Shown here: positions 10,752 through 19,934 of the stretch, in pieces
Position numbering within the stretch: the first letter of the stretch is position 1
Layout of the letters: every line of letters starts with the position of its first letter
NCBI RefSeq assembly: GCF_021033825.1
Contig: NZ_JAIFXZ010000016.1
Coordinates: forward strand, 32,231 to 96,230
Length of the DNA: 64,000 nucleotides
Source of the DNA: Dietzia aurantiaca
GTDB lineage: Bacteria > Actinomycetota > Actinomycetes > Mycobacteriales > Mycobacteriaceae
Direction: 5' to 3'
Notes under the pieces: model-generated
Database searches by the model: none
What the model saw: only the letters and a program-made list of their open reading frames with translations
What the model was told of the DNA's origin: nothing
Position numbers and translations under genes: made by a program

Positions 10752-12119
10752 TCAGCTCCTCACATACGAGTCCGCCACGTCGAGTGCACGGTCGAAGATG
10801 TCCAGTCCCTCGTTCGCCTCGTCCGCGGTGATGATGCACGGCGGGACGACGTGGAACCGGTTGTAGTTCATGAACAGCAGCAGGCCGTCCTTCTTGGCCG
10901 CACCGAAGGTCTTGGCCATGGCCTCTGAAGAACCACCGTACGGGGCGAGCGGCTCGCGGGTCTCGCGGTCCGCCACCATTTCGACGGCCCAGAACACACC
11001 CAGGCCGCGGACCTCGCCGATCGACGGGTGCTTCGCGGCGAGCTCGCGCAGGCGCGGACCGATGACCTCCTCGCCGATGGTGCGTGCGTTCTCGACGATC
11101 TTCTCGTCGCGCATGAGGTTGATCGTCGCGACCACCGAGGCGCACGCCAGCGGGTGCCCGGCGTAGGTCAGACCGCCGGTGTACGGGGTCTTCTCGAAGG
11201 AGGCGGCGATCCGGTCGTGCAGGATCACGCCACCGAGCGGCACGTAGCCCGAGTTGGAGCCCTTGGCGAAGGTGATGAGGTCGGGCGCCCAGTCGTCGTC
11301 GCCGGACCGGAAGTTGTCCAACGCGAGCCACTCGCCGGTGCGGCCGAAGCCGGACATGACCTCGTCGCAGATCATGACGATGCCGTACTTGTCGCAGATC
11401 TCGCGCACACCGCGCAGGTAGTCGGCGGGCGGCACCATGATGCCGACGGTGCCGGGAACGGACTCGATGATCAGGGCCGCGAAGTGGTCCGGCCCCTCGA
11501 GGCCTATGAGCGAGTCGAGGTGCTCGAGCGCGCGGTCGCACTCCTGCTTGTCGTTCTCCGCGTAGAACTGCGAGCGGTAGAGGAACGGCGCGTGGAAGTG
11601 GACGGCCCCGGTGTTGCCCATGTCGTTGGCCCAGCGACGGGTGTCGCCGGTGAGGTTCATCGAGGTGGTGGTGGCTCCGTGGTAGCTGCGGAACGCCGAG
11701 AGGGTCTTGTGGCGGCCCGTGTGGCGGCGGGCCATGCGGATGGCGTGCTCGACGGCCTCGGTGCCGGCGTTGGTGAAGAACACGCGGTTCATACCGGCGG
11801 GCGCGACCTCGGCGACGAGGCGGGCGGCCTCGGCGCGGGCGCCGTTGGCGTGCGCCGGGTTGATGGTGCACAGCTCGGCGGCCTGATCCTGGATGGCCTT
11901 GACCACGACCGGGTGCTGGTGCCCGATGTTGGTGTTGACCAGCTGTGAGGTGAAGTCCAGCAGGCGGTTGTCGTCTCCGTCGGTGAGGTAGCAGCCCTCG
12001 GCGGCGGTGATGACCATCGGGTCGGAGGCGCCCCAGGCCGACCAGGGGGCCAGTACGTGGGCGCGCTCCTTGTCGTAGACCTCGCGGGCGGCGGCGTTCT
12101 GCGGAGCGGGCACGGGCAT
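10752..12119 (-). CDS. class III pyridoxal-phosphate aminotransferase
   Basis: 455 aa from the ATG at 12119. A GTG two codons in (12113) has better spacing from the AGAGG upstream and may be the real start. Fold-type I class III features are visible: FFTNAGTEAVEHAIRMAR, the AALIIESVPGTVG region, ICDEVMSGFGRTGEW with the cofactor-contacting Asp, and LITFAKGSNSGYVPLGG with the Schiff-base Lys. Relatives act on omega-amino acids such as 4-aminobutyrate or beta-alanine-type compounds, with pyruvate or 2-oxoglutarate as acceptor. The substrate cannot be assigned from sequence alone. Confidence 0.88.
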   Translation of the reverse strand: MPVPAPQNAAAREVYDKERAHVLAPWSAWGASDPMVITAAEGCYLTDGDDNRLLDFTSQLVNTNIGHQHPVVVKAIQDQAAELCTINPAHANGARAEAARLVAEVAPAGMNRVFFTNAGTEAVEHAIRMARRHTGRHKTLSAFRSYHGATTTSMNLTGDTRRWANDMGNTGAVHFHAPFLYRSQFYAENDKQECDRALEHLDSLIGLEGPDHFAALIIESVPGTVGIMVPPADYLRGVREICDKYGIVMICDEVMSGFGRTGEWLALDNFRSGDDDWAPDLITFAKGSNSGYVPLGGVILHDRIAASFEKTPYTGGLTYAGHPLACASVVATINLMRDEKIVENARTIGEEVIGPRLRELAAKHPSIGEVRGLGVFWAVEMVADRETREPLAPYGGSSEAMAKTFGAAKKDGLLLFMNYNRFHVVPPCIITADEANEGLDIFDRALDVADSYVRS

Positions 12120-12273
12120 TCCTCTCGTTCGACAGCGATGGCGATTGCCCCCATCATTACAGTCCCGGGCCGTTCCCCCGTCCTCCCGGATCCACGATGC
12201 GGAAATGCAGGCCGCACGCGCAGGCTCGGGCGCCGAGCCGGACGCCGAGCCTGGCGTCGACCCGTGCGTCCTG

Positions 12274-13215
12274 TCAGAAGAGCGACTCCTGCGCGTCGTC
12301 GACGGGCCGCGCCGAACCGACGGGCCGCCCGGGCGCGACGTCCGCGAGCATCTCCACCAGCCGGGCCGAGCCCACCAGCTCCAGTCCCTTCTTGCGCGCG
12401 AACGCGGCGCGGCCCCGCACCGCTTTCGGGGCGTCGCACACCGCGAGTGAGGTGCGGGAGGTGATCCGGTCGGCCAGGTAGAGACCGGAGTCGACGACGA
12501 GACCGACGATCTCCTCGGGATCGCGATCCACGTCCTGGGTGAACACCACCTCCATGCCCTGGACCAGCCCGCCACCGCGCTTCAGCCGCCCGGCCGGACG
12601 CCAGAGACGGGGCGCGGCCACCGCCTCCGCCCAGACGGTCGACACCAGGAAGCCGGTCTCGGGGTGCGCGACCATCGCCTCGAGTTGACGCACGGACGGG
12701 GCCGCGCCCTTCTGGTCGGCCACCGCACGCAGGCCGGAGAACACGCCGGCCAGCACCAGCGCGTCGTCGTGCGCGTCGTGCGCGGACCGCTGCTCGACCC
12801 CGAAGTGCTCGGCGAGCGTCGCGAGTTTGAGGTCCCGGGTCGACAGGTGCAGGCGCCCGGCGAAGTCGAGCGTGCAGACGTACTGCGTCAGAGGCGGCTC
12901 CAGGCCCACCCGCCGGGCCTCGGCGGCCAGGAACGACGCGTCGAACGCGGCGTTGTGGGCCACGACCGTGCGGCCCTCCAGCACCCGGGTCAGCTCCGGC
13001 GCGATGTCCTCGAAGCGCGGTTTGCCGGCGAGCAGCGCCGGGGTGAGGCCGTGCACATGGACGGGCCCCGGATCGACACCCGGGTTGAGCAGGCTTGTGA
13101 ACTCCTCGACCACCTCGCCGTCGTCATCCACCACCACCGCCGCCACCGACAACACCCGGTCGACCGCGGGGGTCATCCCCGAGGTCTCGACGTCAACCAC
13201 CACCCAGCCAGCCAT
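12274..13215 (-). CDS. DEDDh 3'-5' exonuclease (DnaQ-like) with C-terminal BRCT domain
   Basis: 313 aa from the ATG at 13215 (MAGWVVVDVETSG). Longer in-frame starts are possible. Exo I is DVETSG (Asp and Glu near residues 8-10), Exo II lies in VVAHNAAFDASFL, and Exo III is HDAHDDALVLAGV with the catalytic His and Asp. Residues about 225-300 form a BRCT-like module (GMEVVFTQDVDRDPEEIVGLVVDSGL, ending KKGLELVGSARLVEML). The architecture and position match the mycobacterial dnaQ-like gene next to murT. It may proofread or trim DNA ends during repair. It is divergent from the serine-hydrolase gene. Confidence 0.9.
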   Translation of the reverse strand: MAGWVVVDVETSGMTPAVDRVLSVAAVVVDDDGEVVEEFTSLLNPGVDPGPVHVHGLTPALLAGKPRFEDIAPELTRVLEGRTVVAHNAAFDASFLAAEARRVGLEPPLTQYVCTLDFAGRLHLSTRDLKLATLAEHFGVEQRSAHDAHDDALVLAGVFSGLRAVADQKGAAPSVRQLEAMVAHPETGFLVSTVWAEAVAAPRLWRPAGRLKRGGGLVQGMEVVFTQDVDRDPEEIVGLVVDSGLYLADRITSRTSLAVCDAPKAVRGRAAFARKKGLELVGSARLVEMLADVAPGRPVGSARPVDDAQESLF

Positions 13216-13362
13216 GCGCTCCATCGTGGCACGCGCCACCGACATCCCCGCTTTGCCTCCGCCCGCCGTCCGGATCACTCCATGTCGGACGCATTGGCTA
13301 GTCTCGACGCCGATCGATCAGCGCCGGCGGCCACACGTCCGGCCCGGGCTCAGGAGGACGCC

Positions 13363-14433
13363 GTGTCGCGGTACCGGTCGGACACCCCTGCGGCCCACCT
13401 GCGCGACGCCCCGGCACGGGCGCGCCGCCGCACCCGCAGCTGGATCGTCGGGGTGGTCGGCGCGTATCTGCTGGTGTGCCTGGCCGCCCTGCTGGGGGTC
13501 GCCGCGACCGCTCCCGGCGCCTCCTCGGGCTCGTCCCAGGCCGCACATCCGAGGGGGGCGGGCGTCGTCCCGGCCGCCGAGCGCGCCGCGCCGGACGGCA
13601 GGGTCGAGGACACCTCCCACGCCGTGCGGTGGCTGCCCGTCGGGTGGGCCGACGTGCGCCCGCTGCTGACCGGAACCGTCGCGCAGGCGAGCGACGAGGG
13701 CTTCGAACTGGCGGCGTGTGTGCTCGCCATCGACTCTGCCGACGAGCGGGTGGTGTGCGCCGGCAACGACGAGCCGCGCTACGCCGCCTCCGTCATCAAG
13801 GTGGCCTACGCGGTGGGCGCGCTCGAGGCGTGGGGCGGCGATCCCGAGGCCGAGACGCCGTACGGCCGGCTGGGGGATCTGCTCGAGGACGCCATCACGG
13901 TCTCGGACAACGAGGCCGCCAACGTGTTGTACGAGCTGGCGGCCGAGGGACCCACGGCGCCCGACGTCGGCACCCCGATCGAGGCGATCAACGCCATCGC
14001 CGACCGCGTCGGGCTGGCCGACGAGTTCCACACCGGCGGCGCGTTCAACTACGAGTGGACCGGCGACTGGAGTCGGGTGAGCGCGCTCGGCAGCGTCGGC
14101 TACCTCAACGAACTGGTCCGGGCCGCCGACGGCCGCGCCGAGACCGGCGAGGCACTGACCACCCCGGCGGTGGCCCGGCAGGTGCTGGCGCTGATGCTCG
14201 AGCAGGAGCGGAACTGGAAGCTGCCGGACCGCCTGCCGTCGGGCTCGGTGGCCAACAAGACCGGTGAGACGGACACCGAGTCGCACGACGTCGCCGTCAT
14301 CAACACCGCGAGTGGCCGGTACGCGGTCGCGGTGATCAGCACCTCGGACGGCATGTACTCCACCCCCGACCTTCTGATGTCGCAGCTCGCCTACGACGTG
14401 GCGGACGCGCTCGGCGGTGCGGCGAGGTTCTGA
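13363..14433 (+). CDS. membrane-anchored class A beta-lactamase-like serine hydrolase
   Basis: 356 aa from the GTG at 13363, preferred because AGGAGG lies just upstream; an in-frame ATG at 13282 would add 27 residues. A basic cluster followed by one hydrophobic helix (about 27-50) acts as signal anchor. The serine-hydrolase motifs are present: SVIK (Ser143, Lys146), SDN (181-183) and KTG (299-301). The canonical EXXLN Glu166 region is not obvious, so penicillin-interacting or peptidase activity is as likely as true beta-lactamase activity. It faces the cell exterior. It lies back to back with the RCK gene end (14439). Confidence 0.8.
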   Translation: MSRYRSDTPAAHLRDAPARARRRTRSWIVGVVGAYLLVCLAALLGVAATAPGASSGSSQAAHPRGAGVVPAAERAAPDGRVEDTSHAVRWLPVGWADVRPLLTGTVAQASDEGFELAACVLAIDSADERVVCAGNDEPRYAASVIKVAYAVGALEAWGGDPEAETPYGRLGDLLEDAITVSDNEAANVLYELAAEGPTAPDVGTPIEAINAIADRVGLADEFHTGGAFNYEWTGDWSRVSALGSVGYLNELVRAADGRAETGEALTTPAVARQVLALMLEQERNWKLPDRLPSGSVANKTGETDTESHDVAVINTASGRYAVAVISTSDGMYSTPDLLMSQLAYDVADALGGAARF

Positions 14434-14438
14434 GCCGA

Positions 14439-15119
14439 CTACCGGGGCGTCGAGAAATCCCGGACCCGGTCCGGCGGCCCGCACACCACCAGCACGTCGC
14501 CCGGTGCTAGCACCATGCCTTCGGCGGGCGCGGCGTATCCCCCGGAATCTCGCTTGAGCGCCACCAGCCGCACCCCCTCGCGATCCTCCAGCGCGACCGT
14601 GTCGATCGGCGTCCCGAGCAGTCGGCCCGGTGGATGGGTCTTTGCCAGGGCCAGCTCGTCGTCGACCTGGGAGTAGTCCAACAGCGAGGCGGTGACCATG
14701 TTCCCCACCCGTCGGCCCATCTCCGCTTCGGGGAACACCACGTGCGTGGCCCCCACCCGGTCGAGGATCCGGCCGTGCGTGGCGGTGACCGCCTTGGCCC
14801 AGATGTCGGGGATGCCGAACTCTGCGAGCAGGGTGGTGGTGAGGATGGACGCTTCGATGTCCGAGCCGATCGCCACGACGGCGTGCGTGTAGTCGGCCAC
14901 GCCAGCCTGCCGCAGCGCCTCGTCATCGGTGGAGTCGGCCACCACGGCGTGGGTGAGCACGTCGGCCACGGCCTGCACCTGCTTCGGGTCGACGTCCATG
15001 GCCAGGACCTCGATGCCGCGCTCGGTAAGAGTGCGCGCCAGGGCCGTGCCGAACCGACCGAGACCCACCACCGCGACGCGACCGTGGTCGCCGCCGTGTC
15101 TGGGAAGTCCGAACATCAT
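14439..15119 (-). CDS. potassium-uptake regulatory subunit (KtrA/TrkA type, RCK_N-RCK_C)
   Basis: 226 aa. The N-terminal Rossmann RCK domain shows VAVVGLGRFGTALARTL (GxGxxG) and an acidic end of strand 2 (LAMDVDPKQ), as in NAD/ATP-binding KtrA proteins. The RCK_C/TrkA_C domain occupies about residues 140-226 (LGTPIDTVALEDREGVRLVAL...GDVLVVCGPPD). It gates the membrane subunit encoded immediately upstream (27-bp gap). Two adjacent ATG codons follow AAGGAG; the second has better spacing. RCK_C domains of this type can bind cyclic di-AMP. Confidence 0.92.
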   Translation of the reverse strand: MMFGLPRHGGDHGRVAVVGLGRFGTALARTLTERGIEVLAMDVDPKQVQAVADVLTHAVVADSTDDEALRQAGVADYTHAVVAIGSDIEASILTTTLLAEFGIPDIWAKAVTATHGRILDRVGATHVVFPEAEMGRRVGNMVTASLLDYSQVDDELALAKTHPPGRLLGTPIDTVALEDREGVRLVALKRDSGGYAAPAEGMVLAPGDVLVVCGPPDRVRDFSTPR

Positions 15120-15146
15120 GTGCTCCTTCGTGCGGAACGGCCCGGG

Positions 15147-16556
15147 TCAACCGACCACGACCCGGTCCTCGGGGTAGTCGTAGTGGCGGTGGACGGTGCG
15201 TAGGGCCAGGCTCGTGGCCAGCGTGATGGGGCCGAGCCGGCCGATGTACATCAGCAGGATCACCAGCGCCTGCGCCTCCCCTGGGAGCGACGGGGTGATG
15301 CCGGTCGTCAGTCCGACCGTGCCGAATGCGGAGATCACCTCGAAGAGGATCTGGTCCAGCGAGTACTCGGTGATGATCGACAAGGCGAGAGTGGCGGCGA
15401 AGACCAGTCCGACGGACAGCAATGCCACGGTGACGGCCTGCCGCTGGACGTCGGGGGCGACGGACCGGCGCATGACGTGCACCTTCGCCTCCCCGCGTAC
15501 CTCCGACCAGATCAGCACGGCGAGCAGCGCGAACGTGGTGACCTTGATGCCGCCCGCCGTACCGGCACTGCCGCCGCCGATGAACATCAGGACATCCGAG
15601 ACCAGCCAGCTCTGGGTGCGCATCTGGGCGATGTCGAGGGTGTTGAAACCGGCCGTGCGCACGGTGATCCCGTGGAAGCCCGCACCTGTGAGCTTGTCGA
15701 TTACCGGCCACCCACCGATCGTCCGCTGATTGGTCCACTCCAACAGCACGAACGCCACGATTCCGACCACCATCAGCACGCCGTACGTGGCCAGGGTGAG
15801 CCGGGTGTGGACGGAGATCATGCGCCGCGCACCGGCGGTCTCGTATCGGCCGGCGAGCTGCCGGCGGAGTTCGAGCAGCACAGGGAAGCCGAGGCCGCCC
15901 ACGACGATCGCCGCGGCGATGGGCCAGATCACGAGCGGGTCCGTGGCGTAAGACATCAGATTGTCCGAGCGCAGGCCGAAGCCGGCATTGTTGAAGGCGG
16001 AGACCGCGTGGAACACGCCGAACCAGGCGGCCCGGCCCGGGTGCATGTCGTAGCTGAGGTGGAACCGCACGGCGAGCACGAGCGCAATGACCGCCTCTAC
16101 CGCGAGCGCAGTGCGCAGGATGCCGAGGATCACGCGCCGCAGGTCGCCCAGTCCCTCGCCGCGGCGTTCGCTGAGGACCGTCAACCCCATCCGGAGGCCC
16201 AGGCGGTCGGACACGAGCATGCCCAGCAGCGTGGCCAGGGTCATCACGCCGAGGCCACCGACCTGGATGAGGAGGAGGATCACCACGTCGCCGACGATCG
16301 ACCAGTGCACCGCCGTGTCGACCACCGTCAGGCCGGTCACGCAGACCGCGGAGGTGGCGGTGAAGAGCGCGGGAAGAGGCGCGGTCCAGGTGCCGTCCGC
16401 CGAGGAGACGGGAAGCATCAGCAGAAGTGTGCCCAGTACTGCGGCGGCGAGGAATCCCGCCACCACGAGGCGCGCCGGGCGTCGCGCGTCCAGCGCGGTG
16501 CCGGCTGGTCGGGGCGACGCGGTTCTTCGCCGGGGGCCCAGCGTGTGTGGTGACAC
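15147..16556 (-). CDS. potassium-uptake membrane subunit (KtrB/TrkH family)
   Basis: 469 aa from a GTG at 16556; an ATG at 16637 would add 27 residues. The start is uncertain, but a CRP-like palindrome at 16593-16608 would be inside the longer version, favouring the shorter. Four imperfect M1-P-M2 repeats are visible through their selectivity-filter segments: TSAVCVTGL, FNNAGFGL, RTAGFNTLD and GTVGLTTG, each with the conserved Gly. It conducts K+ (possibly Na+-coupled) under control of the RCK subunit downstream. It is divergent from murT. Confidence 0.92.
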   Translation of the reverse strand: MSPHTLGPRRRTASPRPAGTALDARRPARLVVAGFLAAAVLGTLLLMLPVSSADGTWTAPLPALFTATSAVCVTGLTVVDTAVHWSIVGDVVILLLIQVGGLGVMTLATLLGMLVSDRLGLRMGLTVLSERRGEGLGDLRRVILGILRTALAVEAVIALVLAVRFHLSYDMHPGRAAWFGVFHAVSAFNNAGFGLRSDNLMSYATDPLVIWPIAAAIVVGGLGFPVLLELRRQLAGRYETAGARRMISVHTRLTLATYGVLMVVGIVAFVLLEWTNQRTIGGWPVIDKLTGAGFHGITVRTAGFNTLDIAQMRTQSWLVSDVLMFIGGGSAGTAGGIKVTTFALLAVLIWSEVRGEAKVHVMRRSVAPDVQRQAVTVALLSVGLVFAATLALSIITEYSLDQILFEVISAFGTVGLTTGITPSLPGEAQALVILLMYIGRLGPITLATSLALRTVHRHYDYPEDRVVVG

Positions 16557-16592
16557 GAACGACGACTGTAGTCCTCCCACGACCGGTCGACG

Positions 16593-16608
16593 AGTGATGC
16601 TGATCACT
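16593..16608. promoter_or_regulatory. CRP/GlxR-like palindrome
   Basis: AGTGA-N6-TCACT is a perfect inverted repeat with the spacing of CRP/GlxR sites (consensus TGTGA-N6-TCACA); the outermost bases differ. It lies between the divergent potassium-transporter and murT genes. Confidence 0.4.
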
Positions 16609-16671
16609 GCCGGTGGCGGGCACGGTGGAATGGTCATCCGTCTGTCGGCCTCGCCTGCCTAGACTCGTCGC

Positions 16672-18021
16672 ATGAGTTCCCGCGCGCACCCCCGCCCGGC
16701 CTTGTCCGACGCGCCCCCCACGGCGCTGACCGCGCGCGGCCGGGCGGCCGTCGCGGCGAGCCGGCTGGCGACGTGGGCGTCGCGGGTGTCGGGCCGCGGG
16801 TCGGGCGGGATGATCGGCGGCCTGGTGGCGCTCAAGCTCGATCCGGGCCTCATGGCGCAGCTCGCCACAGGACGGCGGTCGGCGCTGGTCACGGGGACCA
16901 ACGGCAAGTCGACGACGACGAGAATGCTCACCGCCGCGCTCGCCACCACCGGCCCGGTGGCGTCCAACGCCAATGGCGACAACATGGACGCCGGGATCGT
17001 GTCCGCACTGAGCGCCGACCGCACTGCCCGACTGGCGGCGATCGAGGTCGACGAGTTGCACACGCCGGCGGTCGCGGAGAACACGCGTCCCGAGGCGATC
17101 GTGCTGCTCAACCTGAGCCGCGACCAGCTGGACCGGGTCGGGGAGATCAACTCGATCGAGCGGCGGCTGCGGGCCGGGGTCGCGGCGCAGCCGCAGGCCA
17201 CGCTGGTCGCGAACTGCGACGACGTGATGATCACCTCGGTCGCCTACGACAATCCGTCGGTATTGTGGGTGGCCGCCGGCGCTCCGTGGTCGGGCGACTC
17301 GGTGAGCTGCCCGCGGACCGGCGAGCCGATCAGCCGCACCGTCGACGGGACGGGCGCAGTGCGCTGGCGGTCGACGGCGCCGCTGCCGGACGGGCGCGAG
17401 TTCGCGCGACCGGAGCCGGACTGGTGGGTCGACGACGAGGCCATCCACGGGCCGGACGGGTTCTCGGCGCCGATGCGTCTGGCGATCCCGGGGCGGGCCA
17501 ATCGCGGCAACGCGGCCCAGGCCGTGGCCGCAGCGGTGGCGATGGGTGCGGACCCGGCCGCCGCCGTGCGGGCGGTGGAGGGCGTCGACGACGTCGCGGG
17601 CCGCTACTCGACCGTGGACGTGGACGGGCGCGCCGCGCACCTGCTGTTGGCCAAGAACCCGGCCGGCTGGCAGGAGGCGCTCGGCATGATCGACACCTCC
17701 GCCGACGGTCTGGTGATCGCGGTGAACGGTCAGACCGGTGACGGCGTGGATCTGTCCTGGCTGTGGGACGTGCGCTTCGAGAGTTTCGAGGGCGTGTCGG
17801 TGTACGCGTCGGGTGAGCGCGCCGCCGATCTCTCGGTTCGGCTGACGTACGCCGGGATCGACCACGTGCGCGAACCGGATCCTCTGGCCGCGATCCGGCG
17901 GTGCCCGGCCGGCCGGGTCGAGGTGCTGGCCAACTACACGGCGTTCCGTGATCTGGGCCGGGCGATCGCCGCGGCGGGATTCGGCCCCGCCAACTCTGAC
18001 GCGAAGGAGCAGCAGCGATGA
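16672..18021 (+). CDS. murT: lipid II isoglutaminyl synthase, Mur-ligase subunit MurT
   Basis: 449 aa. The P-loop is VTGTNGKSTTTRM (Lys79), followed by Mur-ligase central and C-terminal (DUF1727) regions with LAKNPAGWQEAL. With GatD it amidates the D-glutamate of lipid II to D-isoglutamine. The zinc-ribbon insertion known from staphylococcal and pneumococcal MurT is reduced here: only one Cys remains in the region VSCPRTGEPI (about residues 206-215). I recall a similar reduction in mycobacteria, so this is probably a clade feature. It overlaps gatD by 4 bp, so translation is likely coupled. Confidence 0.93.
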   Translation: MSSRAHPRPALSDAPPTALTARGRAAVAASRLATWASRVSGRGSGGMIGGLVALKLDPGLMAQLATGRRSALVTGTNGKSTTTRMLTAALATTGPVASNANGDNMDAGIVSALSADRTARLAAIEVDELHTPAVAENTRPEAIVLLNLSRDQLDRVGEINSIERRLRAGVAAQPQATLVANCDDVMITSVAYDNPSVLWVAAGAPWSGDSVSCPRTGEPISRTVDGTGAVRWRSTAPLPDGREFARPEPDWWVDDEAIHGPDGFSAPMRLAIPGRANRGNAAQAVAAAVAMGADPAAAVRAVEGVDDVAGRYSTVDVDGRAAHLLLAKNPAGWQEALGMIDTSADGLVIAVNGQTGDGVDLSWLWDVRFESFEGVSVYASGERAADLSVRLTYAGIDHVREPDPLAAIRRCPAGRVEVLANYTAFRDLGRAIAAAGFGPANSDAKEQQR

Positions 18022-18902
18022 CCGACGACCAGAGCATTCCCCGCCCGGCCGCGGCCCGCGGAGCTGACGCCGACGCGGCCCCCTCGCCATCCACCGTCTC
18101 CCCGCTCGACACCGTCTCCCCCGCCTCGCAGCGGCCCACCGAGTCGACGGTGCGGATCGGGCTGGTGTTGCCGGATGTCATGGGAACCTACGGAGACGAC
18201 GGCAACTCCCTCGTCCTGCGCCAGCGTCTGCGGTGGCGGGGCTACGACGCCGAGATCGTGCGGATCACCCTCGACGACGAGGTCCCCGACTCCTGCGATC
18301 TCTACACGGTCGGCGGCGGAGAGGACTCTGCACAGAAGTTGGCCTCCCGGCACCTGACCGGGTCGCCCGGCCTGCAGCGTGCGGTCGAGCGTGGCGCTCC
18401 GGTGCTTGCGATCTGCGCCGGGATGCAGGTGTTCGGCGAGTGGTTCGTCGTCTCGGACGGCTCTCGCGCGCCCGGCCTCGGCCTGCTCGACATCACCACG
18501 TCGCCGCAGGCGAGCCGCTCGATCGGTGAGCTGGTGGTGGACCCACAGCTCGGCGGGCTGTCGCAACCGTTGACGGGTTTCGAGAACCACATGGGCGCCA
18601 CCGTCCTCGGCCCTTCAGCCAAGCCGCTCGGCCGCGTCGTCTCGGGTACCGGCAACGGAGTCCCGGCCGGCTCCTACGACGTTGACGGTGCCGCCTCCGG
18701 CCCTGGCGCCGGCCAGCGGGTCGAGGGTGTGGTGCAGGGGTCGATCATCGCGACCTACATGCACGGTCCCGCGCTCGCCCGGAACCCGGAGCTGGCGGAT
18801 CTGCTGCTGTGTCGGGCGCTGGGCGTGGATTCGCTGCCGCCGATAGACATCGCCGCCGTAAAGCAGTTGCGTCGCGAGCGCATCGCGGCCGCCCGGCGGT
18901 GA
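18018..18902 (+). CDS. gatD: lipid II isoglutaminyl synthase, glutaminase subunit GatD
   Basis: 294 aa. A class I glutamine-amidotransferase (CobB/CobQ-like) domain begins near residue 47 (VRIGLVLPDVMGTYGDDGNS). The catalytic Cys133 is in VLAICAGMQVFGE and His249 in TYMHGPALARNP. It supplies ammonia from glutamine to MurT. The first 45 residues form a Pro/Ala/Ser-rich extension absent from firmicute GatD; a start further in is possible. The ATG overlaps the murT stop (ATGA). Confidence 0.93.
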   Translation: MTDDQSIPRPAAARGADADAAPSPSTVSPLDTVSPASQRPTESTVRIGLVLPDVMGTYGDDGNSLVLRQRLRWRGYDAEIVRITLDDEVPDSCDLYTVGGGEDSAQKLASRHLTGSPGLQRAVERGAPVLAICAGMQVFGEWFVVSDGSRAPGLGLLDITTSPQASRSIGELVVDPQLGGLSQPLTGFENHMGATVLGPSAKPLGRVVSGTGNGVPAGSYDVDGAASGPGAGQRVEGVVQGSIIATYMHGPALARNPELADLLLCRALGVDSLPPIDIAAVKQLRRERIAAARR

Positions 18903-19004
18903 TCGGCTGACCCGCCCCGGTTCACAACGACGACGGGGGTGAGCGGACGCTCCGGGTGACCGATCCCGGGTGCTGCCGAGCCGCGCTGACCTACCCTCTG
19001 GAAC

Positions 19005-19934
19005 ATGTGTGATCACCACGGCCCAGCATCCCTTACCGGCACCGTGACCCCTCCCGATCCCGCGGTCGAGGCAGCGCAGGTGTGCGCCCTGTGGGAGCCG
19101 CTGGGCCTTCCGGGAATCATCGACGTCCACACGCACTTCATGCCGAAGAACGTGATGGACAAGGTGTGGGACTACTTCAGTGCCGCCGGGCCGAAGATCG
19201 GCCGCCCGTGGCCGATCACCTACCGCGAGGCCGAGGACGCACGTGTCGAGCGTCTGCGCTCCTACGGGGTACTGGCGTTCTCGTCGATGCTCTACCCGCA
19301 CAAGCCGGAGATGGGCGCGTGGCTCAATTCGTGGTCGGCGGAATTCTCCTCACGCCACCCCGACTGCCTGCACACGTCGACGTTCTTTCCCGAGCCGAGC
19401 GCCGGGGATTACGTCCGCGACGCGATCGACGCCGGCACGAGGGTGTTCAAGTCCCACATCCAGGTGGGCGAGTACGACCCTCGCGATCCGCTGCTCGACC
19501 CGGTGTGGGGACAGCTGACCGAGGCGCAGGTGCCGACGGTCATCCACTGTGGCGGCGGCCCGGTGCCGGGGACGTTCACCGGGCCGGAGCCGATCGCCGC
19601 AGTGCTCGAGAGGTTCCCGACGCTGCCGCTGATCATCGCCCACATGGGGATGGGCGAGTACTCGGAGTTCCTGGATCTGACCGAGAAGTACCCGAACGTC
19701 TACCTGGACACGACCATGGCGTTCACCGACTTCGTCGAGGAGACCCTGCCGTTCCCACCGGCGGAACGCGGACGGCTCGCGGACCTGGGTGACAAGATCC
19801 TGCTGGGAACGGACTTCCCGAACATCCCGTACCCGTACGCCGAGCAGCTCGAGGCTCTGATCGGGCTCGGGCTGGGCGAGGACTGGCTACGGGCGGTGTG
19901 GCACGGAAACGCCGCCCGGCTGTTCGACCTCTGA
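19005..19934 (+). CDS. amidohydrolase-family (PF04909-type) TIM-barrel hydrolase
   Basis: 309 aa. Metal-binding amidohydrolase motifs appear in order: DVHTHF (about residues 40-45), VIHCGGG (about 180-186), [13 protein letters not shown] and [12 protein letters not shown] near the end. Relatives include decarboxylases and lactonases of aromatic catabolism, but many corynebacterial members have unknown substrates. The gene stands between gatD and recR; its 3' end overlaps the recR 3' end by 48 bp on the other strand. The ATG lacks a strong Shine-Dalgarno sequence. Confidence 0.8.
   Translation: MCDHHGPASLTGTVTPPDPAVEAAQVCALWEPLGLPGIIDVHTHFMPKNVMDKVWDYFSAAGPKIGRPWPITYREAEDARVERLRSYGVLAFSSMLYPHKPEMGAWLNSWSAEFSSRHPDCLHTSTFFPEPSAGDYVRDAIDAGTRVFKSHIQVGEYDPRDPLLDPVWGQLTEAQVPTVIHCGGGPVPGTFTGPEPIAAVLERFPTLPLIIAHMGMGEYSEFLDLTEKYPNVYLDTTMAFTDFVEETLPFPPAERGRLADLGDKILLGTDFPNIPYPYAEQLEALIGLGLGEDWLRAVWHGNAARLFDL

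Noticed and set aside
16672..18021. Loss of the MurT zinc ribbon as an unusual feature
   Set aside because: The remaining single Cys pattern resembles what I recall from mycobacterial MurT, so it is probably typical of the clade.
14923..18090. A 1055-codon minus-strand open frame across the ktr and murT genes
   Set aside because: The translation is Arg/Pro/His-rich and overlaps three well-supported genes; it is an artefact of GC bias.
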